From NCBI RefSeq assembly GCF_028009165.1, contig NC_079243.1:434001-498000 (forward strand): a stretch of 64,000 nt of DNA, written 5' to 3'. The DNA is from Akanthomyces muscarius. Taxonomy: Eukaryota; Ascomycota; Sordariomycetes; Hypocreales; Cordycipitaceae. The notes under the pieces are model-generated. The model had not been told where the DNA came from and searched no databases. It saw nothing but the letters and a program-made list of their open reading frames with translations. Both the position numbers and the translations under genes were made by a program. Position 1 is the stretch's first letter, and every line of letters starts with the position of its first letter. Below, one piece after another: positions 42,516 through 53,284 of this stretch.

Positions 42516-45234
42516 AGCTTCTTTGGTTCCTTGTTTTGATGGAATCCGGGGTGTGACTTCTGGCTGTAGTCGGGCTGTCTGCAGAGCAAGTGCCGAAGTT
42601 GGACAAGTTTAAATAGAGACCAAGTTCAGGTCGTGACTGGATACGCTCGAAGGGTTTTAATGTAGGCCCAATGATCTGTAGTTCCTAAAATAGCAATGCC
42701 AATGAAGTGCTGGACAGTAGCGCCCGAGCCTCACGGCCTCTTGTCTGGCTATTTAGCGTATGACGCTCAACGTATGACAGCCAGTCATTTGCGCGCTGAA
42801 CCTGGTCAACAGAGGAATCGTCATTGCCCATACAATAGGACCATCGCGCTGCTCCTGCCAGCCAATAGGCACAAAACCCTTCGCGCCTGAGTGCTAATGG
42901 GGTGCTTTCTTGTTCACCTATCAGCTCCACGTCAGCACCGTCTTAAGGAGAGTGCGGAACGAAGATGACTGCAACTGGCGCCAGCCTCTGTCAAAGACTG
43001 GTCTCGAGACACATACTTGAACTCACATGGCGGAATTAGCAAGTTTTTTACGAAGTGGTATCCGTTGTAGCGGTACGGGGGCCAGGTGAAGGGCTGTGCC
43101 TGGTGGCTGGAACTTTAGGGGTGACAAGCCCGGCTAGGAAAAGCGGACGGTCATATCTGCCAACTGGACTGGGTTACGGGTCAAAAATGGTCACCTGGGC
43201 TAGACCAGCGTCCTTGGGCTGATCTTGGAAGGCGACTTGCTGCAGTACTTGTACCGACCACGCCACGATTAAGCACTGCCGTTCGGTAATTCAGAAAACA
43301 AAGAAGGGCTGTGGGAGCAGCAGTGACGCAGCTCCCGGCTTGCACAAATGATTGGCCCCAACGAACGTTCGGAGAGTGCATGCTCATCGAATGGGAAGAC
43401 CTTCAAAGAGGTGGATCACAAATAAGGATCTGCTGCTGCTAGCCCAATTATGCTATGCAAGTATGCGACGGAGCCCAACAGTACTCAGCGCTGTGCATAG
43501 GTGCACGATGTACCGGCTTCCGCATGGGGGTACAACGGTGGAGGGGCACCTCCAGTGGTGTCGGCAAGTCCGGATGGTACATCGAAGGGCGCGGCAGGTG
43601 TCGAAAATCAGGTTGAGATGGCAATGCTGAGTGTGGAACGCGCCGGCGCACGGTCTCTCGTCCGTCCATCATTGTCATGCATCTGCGTTCGATCAGGCTA
43701 GCTGGTGTGGTAGCAAGCATCAATCTGCTGAGGCATCTCGCTCAAGGACATGCACCGGCAGGTGTAGCTCTATCACAATACTCAGAATTCATTGGTTAGC
43801 TCGCACTGTCTAAAATAGCCATGGCGTTTTGGAGCTCGGCGTTTCTGCCACTCTCCGAAAGTCAATACAGTCTTGATTCGAGGTCTACCCGTGCAAGTAC
43901 TGCACCCCGTCGCATCCCCGCACCCCCCCAAGCCTCCCCTTCCCCTGTTGCATGTGAACAGGGTAGATTGTGTTTACTCTCCACGGATTTGGCCATGCCG
44001 CGCCACCACTCGCAGATGAGAGGTTGGTGTGTGTGTGGGGGGGACAACTGAGTCGTCTTAAAAAGGATATTGCAAACGAGCCTTGACGGAAAGAACGTTT
44101 GTCTTGGTAACTCCTCAGAGCGACAAAGCTCCAATGTGCTGTATCGCGGAGAAGCCTCCGTCCCTGCCTCGCACGCGCTTCACGCAATCTCCCACTTTAT
44201 GCTGAGACATTGTGTAAGAAGGAAAATCTTGGGGGCTGGCCTTCAGCTGTGCCCACACACATATACACTGCATGGGCAGCGTGGACCCCTCAGATCCTTC
44301 AAACTGGTTGTGATTGAACTTGGCTTGATCGCCTTTCATGGCTGCCGTAATTGCTCAATCATGTACCACGCCGCGAAACTCAATTATGTCTTAGTAGACT
44401 GGCCAGGGATAGCCGTCGATCCGCTCGGTCTATAGGCTTTGATTGAGCTGCTTCCCCAGTTTCTGTATCCTAATCCGGTGCCTGTACCTTGCTCGACTCT
44501 ACCTGCAAAGACAGTTGTTGTGATTGATCTCGCCCTGACCAGCTCCGATCTCGCTACATCTAATTGGCACTTCCTCGGCTACTGATTCTCAGGAATTTGA
44601 AAAGATTACAACAAAGCGCACTCACAGGTTCATGTGAGACGACTCACTTGTTGGTGGACAATTGGACCTCTATTCCGCTGTGGCACCTACTATGTACGGC
44701 CGAAAAACTCGATCCCGATGTGTGGTGCCCTTGCATGACTAGGGACCTAGCCAGCATGCCGACAAGTCTGCACCACTTGAGCCGATTGAGATACCGTGGT
44801 ACTGGTTTCAGGCTCGCCAATACTCCGAAAGCCTCCATCCGGCATGCAGACGAAACTAACCCAAAGCCTTTGACAACTAAACGGGCGGGCAACAGTCCAT
44901 TGCTAGTGACACACATGCCTCCACAACGCCACCCACGATGAACATGCAACGTCGCTGTGCGATGGACGTGGGGTACGGCCATCACATCACTCGCAGGATG
45001 ATTTTTCCGACTAAGCAGATTCCAGTGATCCACTTAGCGACAAACAGGTAGTACCATCGGAACAACGGGCATACGTTTGGTCAGCCTCATATGGAACAAG
45101 TACTATATCGGCTGTGTCCGCCTCGTACTTCCGTCTCTTCCACCTATTCCACTTACAATACTGACACAGGTTACTCATTGGCGAGTGTCAGCTACATCTA
45201 TCTCGATTTCATCCAAGCACCCACGACGCCTACC
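42516..45234. other. Gene-poor stretch
   Basis: No gene supported. Overlapping frames on both strands lack family features; a GTGTGTGTGGGGGGG run lies near 44029. An in-frame ATG at 45091 upstream of the GATA factor is a possible alternative start. Confidence 0.4.
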
Positions 45235-46166
45235 ATGATCTCCTCGCGGGTGTCGCTTCCAGCTGTTCATCAAAACCCCGAGACCCCTGCTCGCCGGTCG
45301 CTGCCGCCTATCTCAGAAATGTTCTCCGACATTCAGCTAAAATGCCATCACCCTCCTCAGCAAGGCTACTATGCTTCGCTCCATTCAAAGTCTATGGTGG
45401 ATCGTAACGAACCTGTGGGAACTGCCTATGACCCGGTATATCACGACTACCGCTCTGCATCTGGTGACCGCCGTCAGCATCTCGCGCCTGCCCCTCAACC
45501 TGACCAGGCCAGCCATATGCCCGCCGTATACAGCACTCCTCAGTCCCAGACTCAAATCGGGCTTATACATTATGATCCTAGTCGTGGCGGGCGCGCGGAG
45601 TTTCTCCCTAGACATTTCATGAATTGGTCCTACCAGCAGTTCTTTAGCCGCGTAAGTCTAAATGGATCGTTCTTACTTAAACCACTAAGCGACGACTAAT
45701 AAGCTGCATTAAGATTCGCTACTTTTCCGGCACAATTGCCAACTTTGCGGAAGCCTGTAGCCGTGATGACCAGCAGCATCTACCCAGCGAACTCGAGGTC
45801 GGTGGCATGATTGCCAATGTGGACTCAATCAAGCGTGAGATCGACCAATACCAGTTGTTCATCCAGAGTGCCAAGCGTGTCAGCGAGAGGAACACGGGCG
45901 ACGATACTGTTGAGGTGACCCCCAACGTCCACATGTACAGCGACAGCACGGAGTTTCCACCGCACAAAGTGGTCAAGAAACAGCGCGTTCGTCCCGCTCG
46001 TCCTGGTCACTGTCACGAATGCAAATTGACTGCCTCTTCTGAATGGCGATATGGCCCCAACGGTCCTGGCACTCTGTGCAACGCCTGCGGCCTGCGCTAC
46101 GGCAAGCTGGAGCGCAAGCGCAAGCGGCAACTAGATGCCCAACCCCTTCCCGCCAAAAAAACGTAG
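45235..46166 (+). CDS. GATA-type zinc-finger transcription factor (NsdD-like class)
   Basis: Exons 45235-45651 and 45714-46166, intron 45652-45713 (GTAAGT, GACTAAT, TTAAG, phase 0), 289 residues. The C-terminus carries a C-x2-C-x18-C-x2-C finger (Cys239, 242, 261, 264) with the core EWRYGPNGPGTLCNACGLRY, followed by the basic tail KLERKRKRQ. A finger at the C-terminus after a short helical segment (about 160-200) is the layout of fungal NsdD/SUB-1-type regulators of development. The usual TPEWRRGPDG is changed to SSEWRYGPNG, so DNA contacts may differ. Start at ATG 45235 (CTACCATGAT); ATG 45091 would add 48 residues. Good evidence for function as a regulator; targets unknown. Confidence 0.85.
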
Positions 46167-46515
46167 TAAAGTGATATGTGGCGGTTTCTAAGGGCCCGAT
46201 TACAAAAAGCCTGAAGAGGAGGTAGACCGAATTGTGATTTATTGCTAATTGACGATAGATGCCATAGAAAAGAGCAGCAGCAATGCATTGGGTTGAAAGC
46301 ACAACTCGTCAAGTACAAGCCAACAAGCCTGTCAAACTCCTTCGATTAGGACTCGGTAGCTAGTTTTTTGCGGACTCTGTTAGTCTTGCAGTAATTTCGT
46401 CATTTATACCTGTTTTATAGACGTTATCTTGGCCTTTTGTGAGCCGCGTGACTCTCGCCGATTGAACGTTTTATGTATCTGTGTAGCGTTACTCGGCACA
46501 TTCTCATGTAATCCC

Positions 46516-46672
46516 CCCTTGCTCATCCCGCTACATACCACCCCGACCTCGCTGTCGGCGTCCTCTAGCGAACTGTTTTCTACTGACAGAGCCCCACTAA
46601 ATACAGCGCTCAGGACCTTGCTAGCGCCTGTATTCTTTTGAAGACAGTGTAGAAAAGGACACCAATAATGAA
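46516..46672 (+). repeat. Dispersed repeat family R4, copy b
   Basis: Matches 850-1003 block by block, including CCCCACTAAATACAGCG and GGACACCAATAATGAAG. The 3' part also matches 55008-55034. Confidence 0.6.
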
Positions 46673-46884
46673 GTGAAGTTTAAGTCTGAACCGAGGTGTA
46701 ACCCCGGACCAGGACCTCTGATGTCCTTGCGGATACCCAGACGCTGACAGTTTGGTCTCGCTGTCCAGACCACAGTGCGAAGTGATCAAGGAAGGAGGCC
46801 GTGTCAAGAGATTTGCCGTGGGTAATGGCTTTGCTGGAGTAGCTTTTCGGCCTGCCACTCGCCATCTTCGCAACAGCCGGCTTG

Positions 46885-46920
46885 GCTACAACACAACTTT
46901 TGGCCACGACACGACTTTTG
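46885..46920 (+). repeat. 18-bp minisatellite R3, copy b (two units)
   Basis: Two units of the GCCACGACACGACTTTTG type also found at 28418-28516. Confidence 0.65.
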
Positions 46921-46998
46921 GGCAGCCCGACGGCAAACCGCAATCGGTCCCATCTGTGGCACCCTTCGTTCCCGGTTTTCAAATTTGTTCTGAGGGAC

Positions 46999-49900
46999 AT
47001 GGGCCGTCCGACGATGAAATGCTCCTGCGGCTCCCACTTCTCACTCAACAGCACGCGTCACTTCCGATTGCCTCACAAACAATGTTGCGGAAAGGTGTTT
47101 GTAGGAGAGCAATGGCGTCAACACGAGATCCAGACGAAGCACCTTGGCGAAGATGAGCCCCCACCAGAGAGATCAGTCGGTCGGCCGAGGACGCGCCCCC
47201 CTGAAGCAACATGCCGGATCGGCTGTGGTCTTGTGGTGAAAGCCACATACCAGCGACATCATAGTTTAAAGCACGAACGATGCACCACATGCAATGCAGT
47301 CTTTCTGCATACTCATACGTCGAAGCATCGCAAACAGAGTGGGCACACCTCATATGAGCCGGTTGGGATATCATCGACGCCGCAGAGCACCGTACCATTA
47401 CACGCCGACGGCGACTACCACCACAACCACCACGACCACCACGACAACCACGGCAAGCACGAAAACCACGATAACCATGGCCACTATCCGAACGGAAAGT
47501 CAGGAACTCTGTTCTATGGCGTGTACAACATGGTGCGCGGTTACGGTGACCATTTCTATGCTCAATAGCTAGAGCGAATTGACGCCTCAATCGCCAGCCT
47601 CTACAAAGAGCAACCCGTCCTGTTTCACCCTCGAACTGAATGGCCGAAGTCCGCCAAGAAACCACCGAATGCTCGTGATGCGAGTTTCGACGATTATAAC
47701 GACCTGGGTAGAATTGGCTGGTTCATCGGGCATTCCGACGAGTGGCCAATGCATGTCCTGCATGTACATAGCTTCTTTTACCGACTGCGGGAGAGAGAAT
47801 GGGCGACTGGAGGCGGTATGCTGGCAATGCTCCGAGTTATAACTCGCGGCTTGGAGGATATCGTCGCAGTTGTCCCTTCGGAAATGACCATTCAAGGAGA
47901 TGTGGCGCCAAAAGTGTTTACTAAAAAGTCAAATGACGTCGGAATAGGCGAAGAACAGGAATGTGTTGGCGGCATCCCGCCACTTCGAGGCACAGCACAC
48001 AACGCATTTTTTACCCGATCGTTACACGGACGCCGCTTCTGGGTCTTCCTCATCAATTTCTCCGCTGAAGAGGACTTAGATGAAGAAACACTGGTCTTTG
48101 GGCTTGTTTGATCGGAGAACGGGAGTCCTCTGGTTCCTCGACTCGATGGCCGGCAACCGAAAAGCCCGCGCAAAGGCCGTTGGGCTTATGTGGCGACTGT
48201 TTCTTGACAATATCGGTCTACCGTTCAACTTTCTCTTGGTCGTGCCCGAAGTGACCCCTCAAGACGACGGCTGGAGCTGCGGATATATCACCATTGTCAA
48301 TGCCCTGCTCATGATCAGAGGTTGTGTCGGGCAATCCCTTCGGGATATGACCGAGACCTGCCGGCTTGACGAGATCCCCGTGGACGGTTGTACTGTAAAC
48401 CGCCCTCATGACTATTTTTCGCTCGAGAAGTCGGATATACTCTACCTCGATTGGTGTGGCATCGCGGAAACAAGGTCCAAGGCGGTCAACTTCATGTTGA
48501 GTGCTCTAAAGCATATGGCAGCGAACGAGTTGGGGTTCATACGAGGAATGCTGCGAGTAGACGACGGACCCGGAACGCCCGCAGTCGATTTGAGGCCGTA
48601 TTCTTCCCGGGCAAAGATCCCTGCGCTGCAGCCGGGTTTGTCCGCCATTGGCGGGCCTATACCTTTCAAAATCGAGCTGAGCGTACGGGAATATGCAGAA
48701 CGAATCTTTGACAATCCACCGTCCACGGAATGTTGGCCGACCGCGGCCCAGATGCCCCTTCTTGGGGAACTCGCACGACCGCTTCCGCGAGATCTCCCGG
48801 CAAGACGATTCGAAATAACAGCGCTGCCTCGCCATGTGGAATCTGGCTATCCGGGTCCATCGTCTCCGTTCGAGCCTCCATCTGTTGTTTCTTTGGGGAA
48901 GACAAAGCGTATGTCCGAGTCGCTGCACGAAATTGACTCGAGGACTGAGGTGAATGACCGGATTTTCCGCAAGCTGAAGCAGTGCTACAGCATACCTGCG
49001 GATGATCCGAAGTCTCTGTGGCACCGGAAGATGGAAGCTCTAAAGAAGATGCTCCCTGAGAACAAGGATATACCTTTCGCTTGTATCGGTACCGCGAGAG
49101 ATGATCATCACTGTGATGTTTTCTGTCTCTCAAATGATGACCTTAACAAGCTGCTTGAAGAAGGGAAGCCGTTGACTAAGCCGATGCTGATAAAAGCAGG
49201 ATACAACAACGAGCGCCAGCGGGATCTCACGGACAGGCTGCGTGATGTTGTCGCCCCTGGTTCGCGTGTTCAGGTGGGAGACCCGCGTTCGCATGAGAGG
49301 CTCCCGCGACCTGTGGCAGTGGAGGACGTTATCAGCGCTATAGAGGGAAAGAGTAAGCGTGTGGGGATCTTCCTTTCACTATGTTGGACATCATCTCTCT
49401 ACCAGCCTCACCACCACTTCCCGACTTTTTGCAATGTCGTCGCTTTGAGGTTATACAATTACTCGGCTCACGACTCCGCACCGAGTTTGCGGGGGCCGGC
49501 AAGCCACGGACAACGATCACCATTCAGGGAAGAGCGTTGGATTTGAGTTCCTCGTTGGCATCTACTCTGTTTGTGCAGGATGGGGCCTTCACGGGTATGC
49601 ACCGAGATGTGCTTCCGAGCTGGATCCTGAATTACGGCTCTGAAGCCGTCGGCTCTAAAGTCGTCTTTTTTCCGGCCCCCGGCGCCAACATGCTTGAGTT
49701 CGAAGAGCAAGGCGAGGATTGGGCTCCAGAGGTTCGAGTTGTCATCCTTGAAGCAGGAGACTATCTGATCATGCCAACGCCGGTTCCTCACGCGGTGCTT
49801 ACTATGGGAGATACGTGGATGTGTTCAGGAATGTTTATTGACCTCTATAACATACTTTCCTGGCTGGATTCGCTCATCTATACCGCCAAAAATGGCAACA

Positions 49901-50256
49901 CCACCAACGAGCCCATTCCACTCGAGCTCATCAGCGGCTGGCATCACCTTGAGGCATTGTTTATGGAGCACATTCGGCGATCCAGACCAGAAGAGGAAAG
50001 CGACCAAATTGCCGCTTTCATGGAACGAGAGCAGGTCCTGCGAGGACTCCTCAGCTGCTCATGCAAAGGGAAATGCGCGGATAGGTGCAAAGGTTATTGT
50101 CGCTGCAAGAAGTCCGCTTTCTTTGACGGAAAGTGCGGCCCTTGGTGTCATGTAGCCAGTATAGAGACAACATCAGGCATGGCAGGCATGGCAGGCATGG
50201 CGGGCAAGGCCCGACTGCATCGGGGCAATCGGGGCACCAAAAGGAAACGTTCCTAA
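46999..50256 (+). CDS. C2H2 fingers - C48 (ULP1-like) protease - JmjC - Cys-rich fusion protein
   Basis: Inferred exons 46999-47520, 47569-48042, 48080-49352 and 49406-50256 give 1039 residues in one frame. Residues 7-116 hold four C2H2-like fingers with a GRPRTRP AT-hook-like motif at 61-67; 136-165 are His/Asp/Asn-rich. Residues about 215-420 are a C48 cysteine-protease core: His336 (KKHWSLGLF), Asp353 (WFLDS), Gln393 and Cys399 (PQDDGWSCGY), with H-to-D spacing 17 and Q-to-C spacing 6 as in ULP1. A JmjC domain follows at about 800-905 with HxD (His822, Asp824), Lys841 and His885 (PHAVLT) to bind iron and 2-oxoglutarate. Residues 973-1004 are Cys-rich (CSCKGKC ... CRCKK), and the tail is KRKR. 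It implies DNA binding, SUMO/ubiquitin-like cleavage and demethylation or hydroxylation in the nucleus. The weakest join is intron 48043-48079 (37 bp, GTCTTC donor). It could also be two genes. Confidence 0.65.
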
Positions 50257-50903
50257 ATTTCTTAAATTGCCGTCGGTCGGCTTCTGCCTTATTATTTATA
50301 GACTACGTTACCTATTTCTGCCTTGACTCTGCATCCGAGGTGCGCAATCACCCAGCTTACCACTGTTAAATTGACTGCTTAATCATCGGAGCACAAAAAG
50401 CAAACTGATTTGAGTTGAGCTGCACAGCGCTTTACTATGTATCATTTGCAGGCAAGGATAGCTTACGTCCCTGGCAGGTATGTCTGCAGCGATGCGTTGC
50501 CAAAATGGTCTGCCGTACGTGCCTCAAGTCACGGCGCCGCTGTCATGGCTCTTCACTGCAAGATAGCAACTGATACGGCATCCTGGAGCACGTCCGCCAC
50601 TTACCTGGTGGTCTCTCAGGGGAATGCTAGGTGCATAGGACATACGCGTCAACTCTGTTTGCCTTGGCTGACCGTAATCTAGGCGGCATTTGTGGCAGGT
50701 TAGCGATGGAGACTAATTACTGACTTTCCTCAACGAGCGCCCGTCCCTGTTACGTAATTATCCTTCCTCTTGTTCTCTATTTAAAGTCCACCATTGCCCC
50801 TCCTTGAGATCTGATTCCCGTCCTGAGGACCTACTTACCTTCTTCTGCATTTTTAAGAACAGCTTTTAGCCTACTTCTCCTACAGCTATACTACCAGTCG
50901 AAG
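50257..50903. other. Intergenic
   Basis: Nothing recognised; TATTTAAAG at about 50780 could serve the downstream gene. Confidence 0.4.
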
Positions 50904-51575
50904 ATGCACGGTGCTGTTAGGTCTGCAAACAGGCGCAAGATCGAAATAGATGGCATGATACGCGGCTGGCCTCTTTGTCACTCTGGCGATTCTGGTCTCT
51001 TTGATCTTCATTACAAACCGCCTCCTATGGTCCCAGAAAGCACAATCAAACGAGCTTTTTTCGGCAGCGACACTTACATACCACCTGAGAGAGGCGCATT
51101 TGTTCATCGTTGTTATCCCCTCATCCGTTCCATCTCAATTGACTCTCGTTTCTCCCTTGCTCCAAGCAGAGGCGGTAAGCAAGGTTCGGAGCAGCTGCGC
51201 CAAGCCGAAACCGAGAGGAGAATGCCGCATGCTTCTGAAGATAAAATCCGAACAGATGAACCCGACTCTTCGGACGACAAGAATGTGGTGGAACACGGGG
51301 TCTCGTGGTGGAACCTGCGGGCGGTGCTGCTAGCCATCCACATGGGCGATGACATAGGCATTTCTGGGTTTAGTATTCCGGCCAAAGAGGGAGACTCAGG
51401 CGAAAACATCTACAGGGTAGAAGTTGAACACGAGAGTGGTCAGCGACTTGAGCTCATTGAACTGTGCCCGGGAGACATGATGACCATTTACCAGAGTCTC
51501 GTCCCAATAACTACGGGTCACGCCGGGCCCTGTCAATGCTTACCTTACAAGGTGGAGAAGTTGTTTGACTATTAG
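50904..51575 (+). CDS. Hypothetical protein
   Basis: 223 residues from ATG 50904 (GAAGATGC). The N-terminal half is basic with LFDLHYKPPPMVPESTIKRA; residues about 105-130 are acidic (DKIRTDEPDSSDDK); the C-terminal half looks folded (SWWNLRAVLLAIHMGDDIGI, YRVEVEHESGQRLELIELCP). No family recognised. It follows the fusion gene by 650 bp on the same strand. Confidence 0.5.
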   Translation: MHGAVRSANRRKIEIDGMIRGWPLCHSGDSGLFDLHYKPPPMVPESTIKRAFFGSDTYIPPERGAFVHRCYPLIRSISIDSRFSLAPSRGGKQGSEQLRQAETERRMPHASEDKIRTDEPDSSDDKNVVEHGVSWWNLRAVLLAIHMGDDIGISGFSIPAKEGDSGENIYRVEVEHESGQRLELIELCPGDMMTIYQSLVPITTGHAGPCQCLPYKVEKLFDY

Positions 51576-52978
51576 CTGCTTAAGAGGTGTGTGCTTTATC
51601 GAACAGAGGTGTTAAGGTGCATCCAAGACTAGGTCGAAAGTAGGAGGAGGCCGATGCGTGAGAGCGACAGGCGCTATAGACACGATAGTTATACAGAAAG
51701 CCGTTTCTAATGAACGAATCCTCGTTGATAGCTCCCAATGTATCTCACAAGAATGACCGCCATCTATAGCACATAATCAGTATTTTCTAAGACGCAGCAT
51801 CCCTCCGACCTCGTTGTCCTGTTGAGCCAGCAAGTGAATCCCTTTTGGCTTTGGCGAGTCGGACAGGATCGAGTTGGGGTGATAGCCCAACCCCGCGCCC
51901 GACGAAAAAGGACTAACATCATTGGATTTGTTGAGTAATCGATTAATCAACCCTCGTTGGGCTACGTACATATAGTTTGATCATTTTAAGCGTTAAATCG
52001 CAGTGCGAGTCGCGGCCAATCTAACAGTAACGGCCAATTTAACAGTGATGTGCCCTGCACGCCCTCGCCGTAGCCCACTAAAGCCTCGCCGTAGCCCGCC
52101 AACCTGTCGCTGTGACCTGCTAACCCCTCCTAATACCTAATCTGCTAAACTCCCACAATATCCCGCTCAGCCCTCATAATTGCACGCTGGACTTGCCAAA
52201 TGAACAGGCACGCCATCGTCATTCACACCTGGAAAGACATAGAGACCTGGGAAGACATTGAGGGACTTACCAGCCCTCTCGGCACGCCTAATGGTTCTTG
52301 CCTGTAGAGAAATAAGAGACGGAAAGACCGTTCCTATGGCTACTGTCCACTTTCGTTTCTTACCTATTTTATTGACAGCTTTCTACCCAACAGCTTCTTG
52401 ACCAGTTGATTAACATAGTGGCTAGTGGATTTCTAGCTTTCCTATGGTTGACATCCGTGACGAGCGAAAGTCTCAACTAGAAAATGCATCCTGGGTCGAA
52501 AGGATCGCCACACTCGCAGCATGCACCCTACTTTGTCAATATCGAAGGCACCATCTCTGCCAGACACAAAGCCGTGGGGTAGTGGGGCAGAAGGAAGGAC
52601 CTGAAATGAATTCGCGGTGGATAGTTTCATGGATTCATTGCGAATGAGTGATCATTATCGAGCAACAAGAGCTTCCTTCCTTAGTGGAGGCCCCTTTACA
52701 ATGTGTTCTCCGTTGTACTTGAGCCTGCTGGGGTCGAGCCCCAGCACCTCCTCGCCACAGTCCGACAGCCGCGGTTGTCAGCGAGAAGGTCTTGATCTTT
52801 TAGCCTACAAATTTTGTTCTCTCGTACTCACATGTTAGCAAAAATTCTCGTGTTTGTGGAAAAGTTAAGGCTGCTCAGCGAGCGTGACTTGTAGATTCAC
52901 GCCCAAGGCTTCAAAAGATGGTCGCTAACTACACAGTTTTAATAAATATAGAAATGCTACATAATTATTAGCTAGCTT
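51576..52978. other. Intergenic with minisatellite
   Basis: Contains the degenerate 21-bp array at 52056-52130 and, just before it, a direct repeat CGGCCAATYTAACAGT (about 52014-52046). No gene supported. Confidence 0.4.
52056..52130 (-). repeat. Degenerate 21-bp minisatellite
   Basis: About 3.5 units of GCCCTCGCCGTAGCCCACTAA, the reverse complement of the 18021-18155 unit. Confidence 0.6.
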
Positions 52979-53284
52979 TCATTTATTTTTCTCTTGTGTG
53001 GTTTCGCCGGTCTTGTCGCCTGAGTTGGTGGCCGTACTGTGCTCCTTGCTCTCTGGATCGTCGAGCAGTGGTATTTTGAACGGTCCGTTGACTTCCCAAG
53101 CATTTAGACCAATCCTCTTGTGGCCCTGTTTCTCCAGTCTATCAACCTCGCTGTCCGTTTCCTCGCTGTCCGGTTCTGGTGCGGTAGTTAGCAGAGAGCG
53201 AAGAGTAGGCAGAAACACATACTTTTGGTTGGCGTCTCCTGGTTCGGCATTTGTACGTGCAAAATAAGTCTGGTAGATTTCCAT
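52979..53284 (-). CDS. Hypothetical acidic protein, possible last exon
   Basis: 101 residues from ATG 53284. The sequence LPTLRSLLTTAPEP, then an acidic EETDSEVDRLEKQ stretch and LNAWEVNGPFKIPLLDD, looks like genuine coding. The ATG is preceded by a CTGTTCCAG acceptor, so it may be the 3' exon of a longer gene whose 5' part I cannot identify. No family recognised. Confidence 0.4.
   Translation of the reverse strand: MEIYQTYFARTNAEPGDANQKYVFLPTLRSLLTTAPEPDSEETDSEVDRLEKQGHKRIGLNAWEVNGPFKIPLLDDPESKEHSTATNSGDKTGETTQEKNK

Larger units (their letters stand above)
46167..46998. other. Intergenic built of dispersed repeats
   Basis: Holds R4 copy b (46516-46672) and two R3 units (46885-46920) directly before the large fusion gene. 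No gene. Confidence 0.45.
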
